Source of the DNA: an uncultured Clostridia bacterium
Lineage (GTDB): Bacteria > Bacillota > Clostridia > Christensenellales > Aristaeellaceae
NCBI GenBank assembly: GCA_934663595.1
Contig: CAKUKM010000064.1
Span: 1 to 7,003 of the forward strand
Reading direction: 5' to 3'
DNA length: 7,003 nucleotides
In this document: positions 6,834 to 7,003 of the stretch, piece after piece
Layout of the letters: each line of letters opens with the position of its first letter
Numbering within the stretch: position 1 is the first letter of the stretch
Notes under the pieces: generated by a model
Seen by the model: the letters and a program-made list of their open reading frames with translations, nothing else
The model's database searches: none
Told to the model about the DNA's origin: nothing
Translations under genes and position numbers: made by a program

Positions 6834-6999
6834 GTGGCGGGGAAACTACTTTCCCCGCCACTGCCACCCCTTTGACAGTCTCCGCTAGGATTCCTACGGA
6901 ATCCCCGGGCGCGGAGCCTGCAAGGAATCTTTTTTCGCTCTCGGGAAATGGGATTTCCCTTCGCGAAAAAAGCCCGCGCCCACCGTACACGCCGCTGGG
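6834..6999 (-). repeat. 166-bp structured dispersed element, copy B, in the response regulator leader
   Basis: Inverse-complement copy of 3145-3310, oriented towards the response regulator and ending 14 nt before its SD. H1 (6929-6972) is identical to copy A. H2: minus-strand CAGGCTCCGC (6920-6911) pairs with GCGGAGACTG (6885-6876) with one mismatch. H3: GGATTCC/GGAATCC (6904-6898/6894-6888). H4: GTGGCGGGGAAA/TTTCCCCGCCAC (6861-6850/6845-6834), 12 bp perfect. Stem sequences differ from copy A but mostly keep pairing. It may extend past the window edge. If transcribed it would be part of the 5' leader of the operon. Confidence 0.75.
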
Positions 7000-7003
7000 C
7001 TCG

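Noticed and set aside
6872..6877. TTGACA on the + strand as a -35 box
   Set aside because: No acceptable -10 at 16-18 bp, and it lies in the arm and linker of the repeat element pointing off the window edge.

Overview
The window is a chromosomal stretch of a visibly GC-rich bacterium. All five complete genes have a Shine-Dalgarno sequence: a full AGGAGG for four of them and TGGAGG for the SDR gene. The ATP-type PEP carboxykinase, an intrinsic terminator and the LytTR regulator also fit a high-GC, probably gut-associated Bacillota (Clostridia-type) genome. That placement is inference; no 16S or lineage-specific gene is present.

Layout. Positions 1-855 (+) hold the C-terminal half of phosphoenolpyruvate carboxykinase (ATP), pckA, closed by an intrinsic terminator at 868-903. 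A clear extended -10 promoter (957-985) then drives a two-gene operon. Its first gene (1019-2194) encodes a PLP-dependent alpha-oxoamine synthase that most resembles bacterial serine palmitoyltransferase (SPT). Its second gene (2195-2989) encodes a short-chain dehydrogenase/reductase with a hydrophobic C-terminal tail. Together they look like the first two steps of long-chain base (sphingoid) synthesis: decarboxylative condensation of an amino acid with an acyl thioester, then ketone reduction.

The opposite strand carries a three-gene operon reading leftwards from 6809: a LytTR-type response regulator (6063-6809), tldD (4668-6050) and tldE/pmbA (3314-4666). The last two are the subunits of the TldD/TldE metalloprotease. 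The genes are tightly spaced (12 nt and 1 nt), each with its own SD. No cognate histidine kinase is in view.

The 324-nt gap between the two convergent operons (2990-3313) has no gene but is full of structure: three hairpin-bearing copies of a ~56-bp tandem repeat (2991-3132), then a 166-bp element (3145-3310). A second 166-bp copy of that element lies in inverted orientation at 6834-6999, just upstream of the response regulator. The two copies share an identical long hairpin. In three further stems their sequence differences mostly preserve base pairing, while the loops carry indels. That pattern points to a conserved structured RNA or hairpin DNA element and is the most unusual thing in the window. 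No tRNA, rRNA, CRISPR array, transposase or phage gene was seen.
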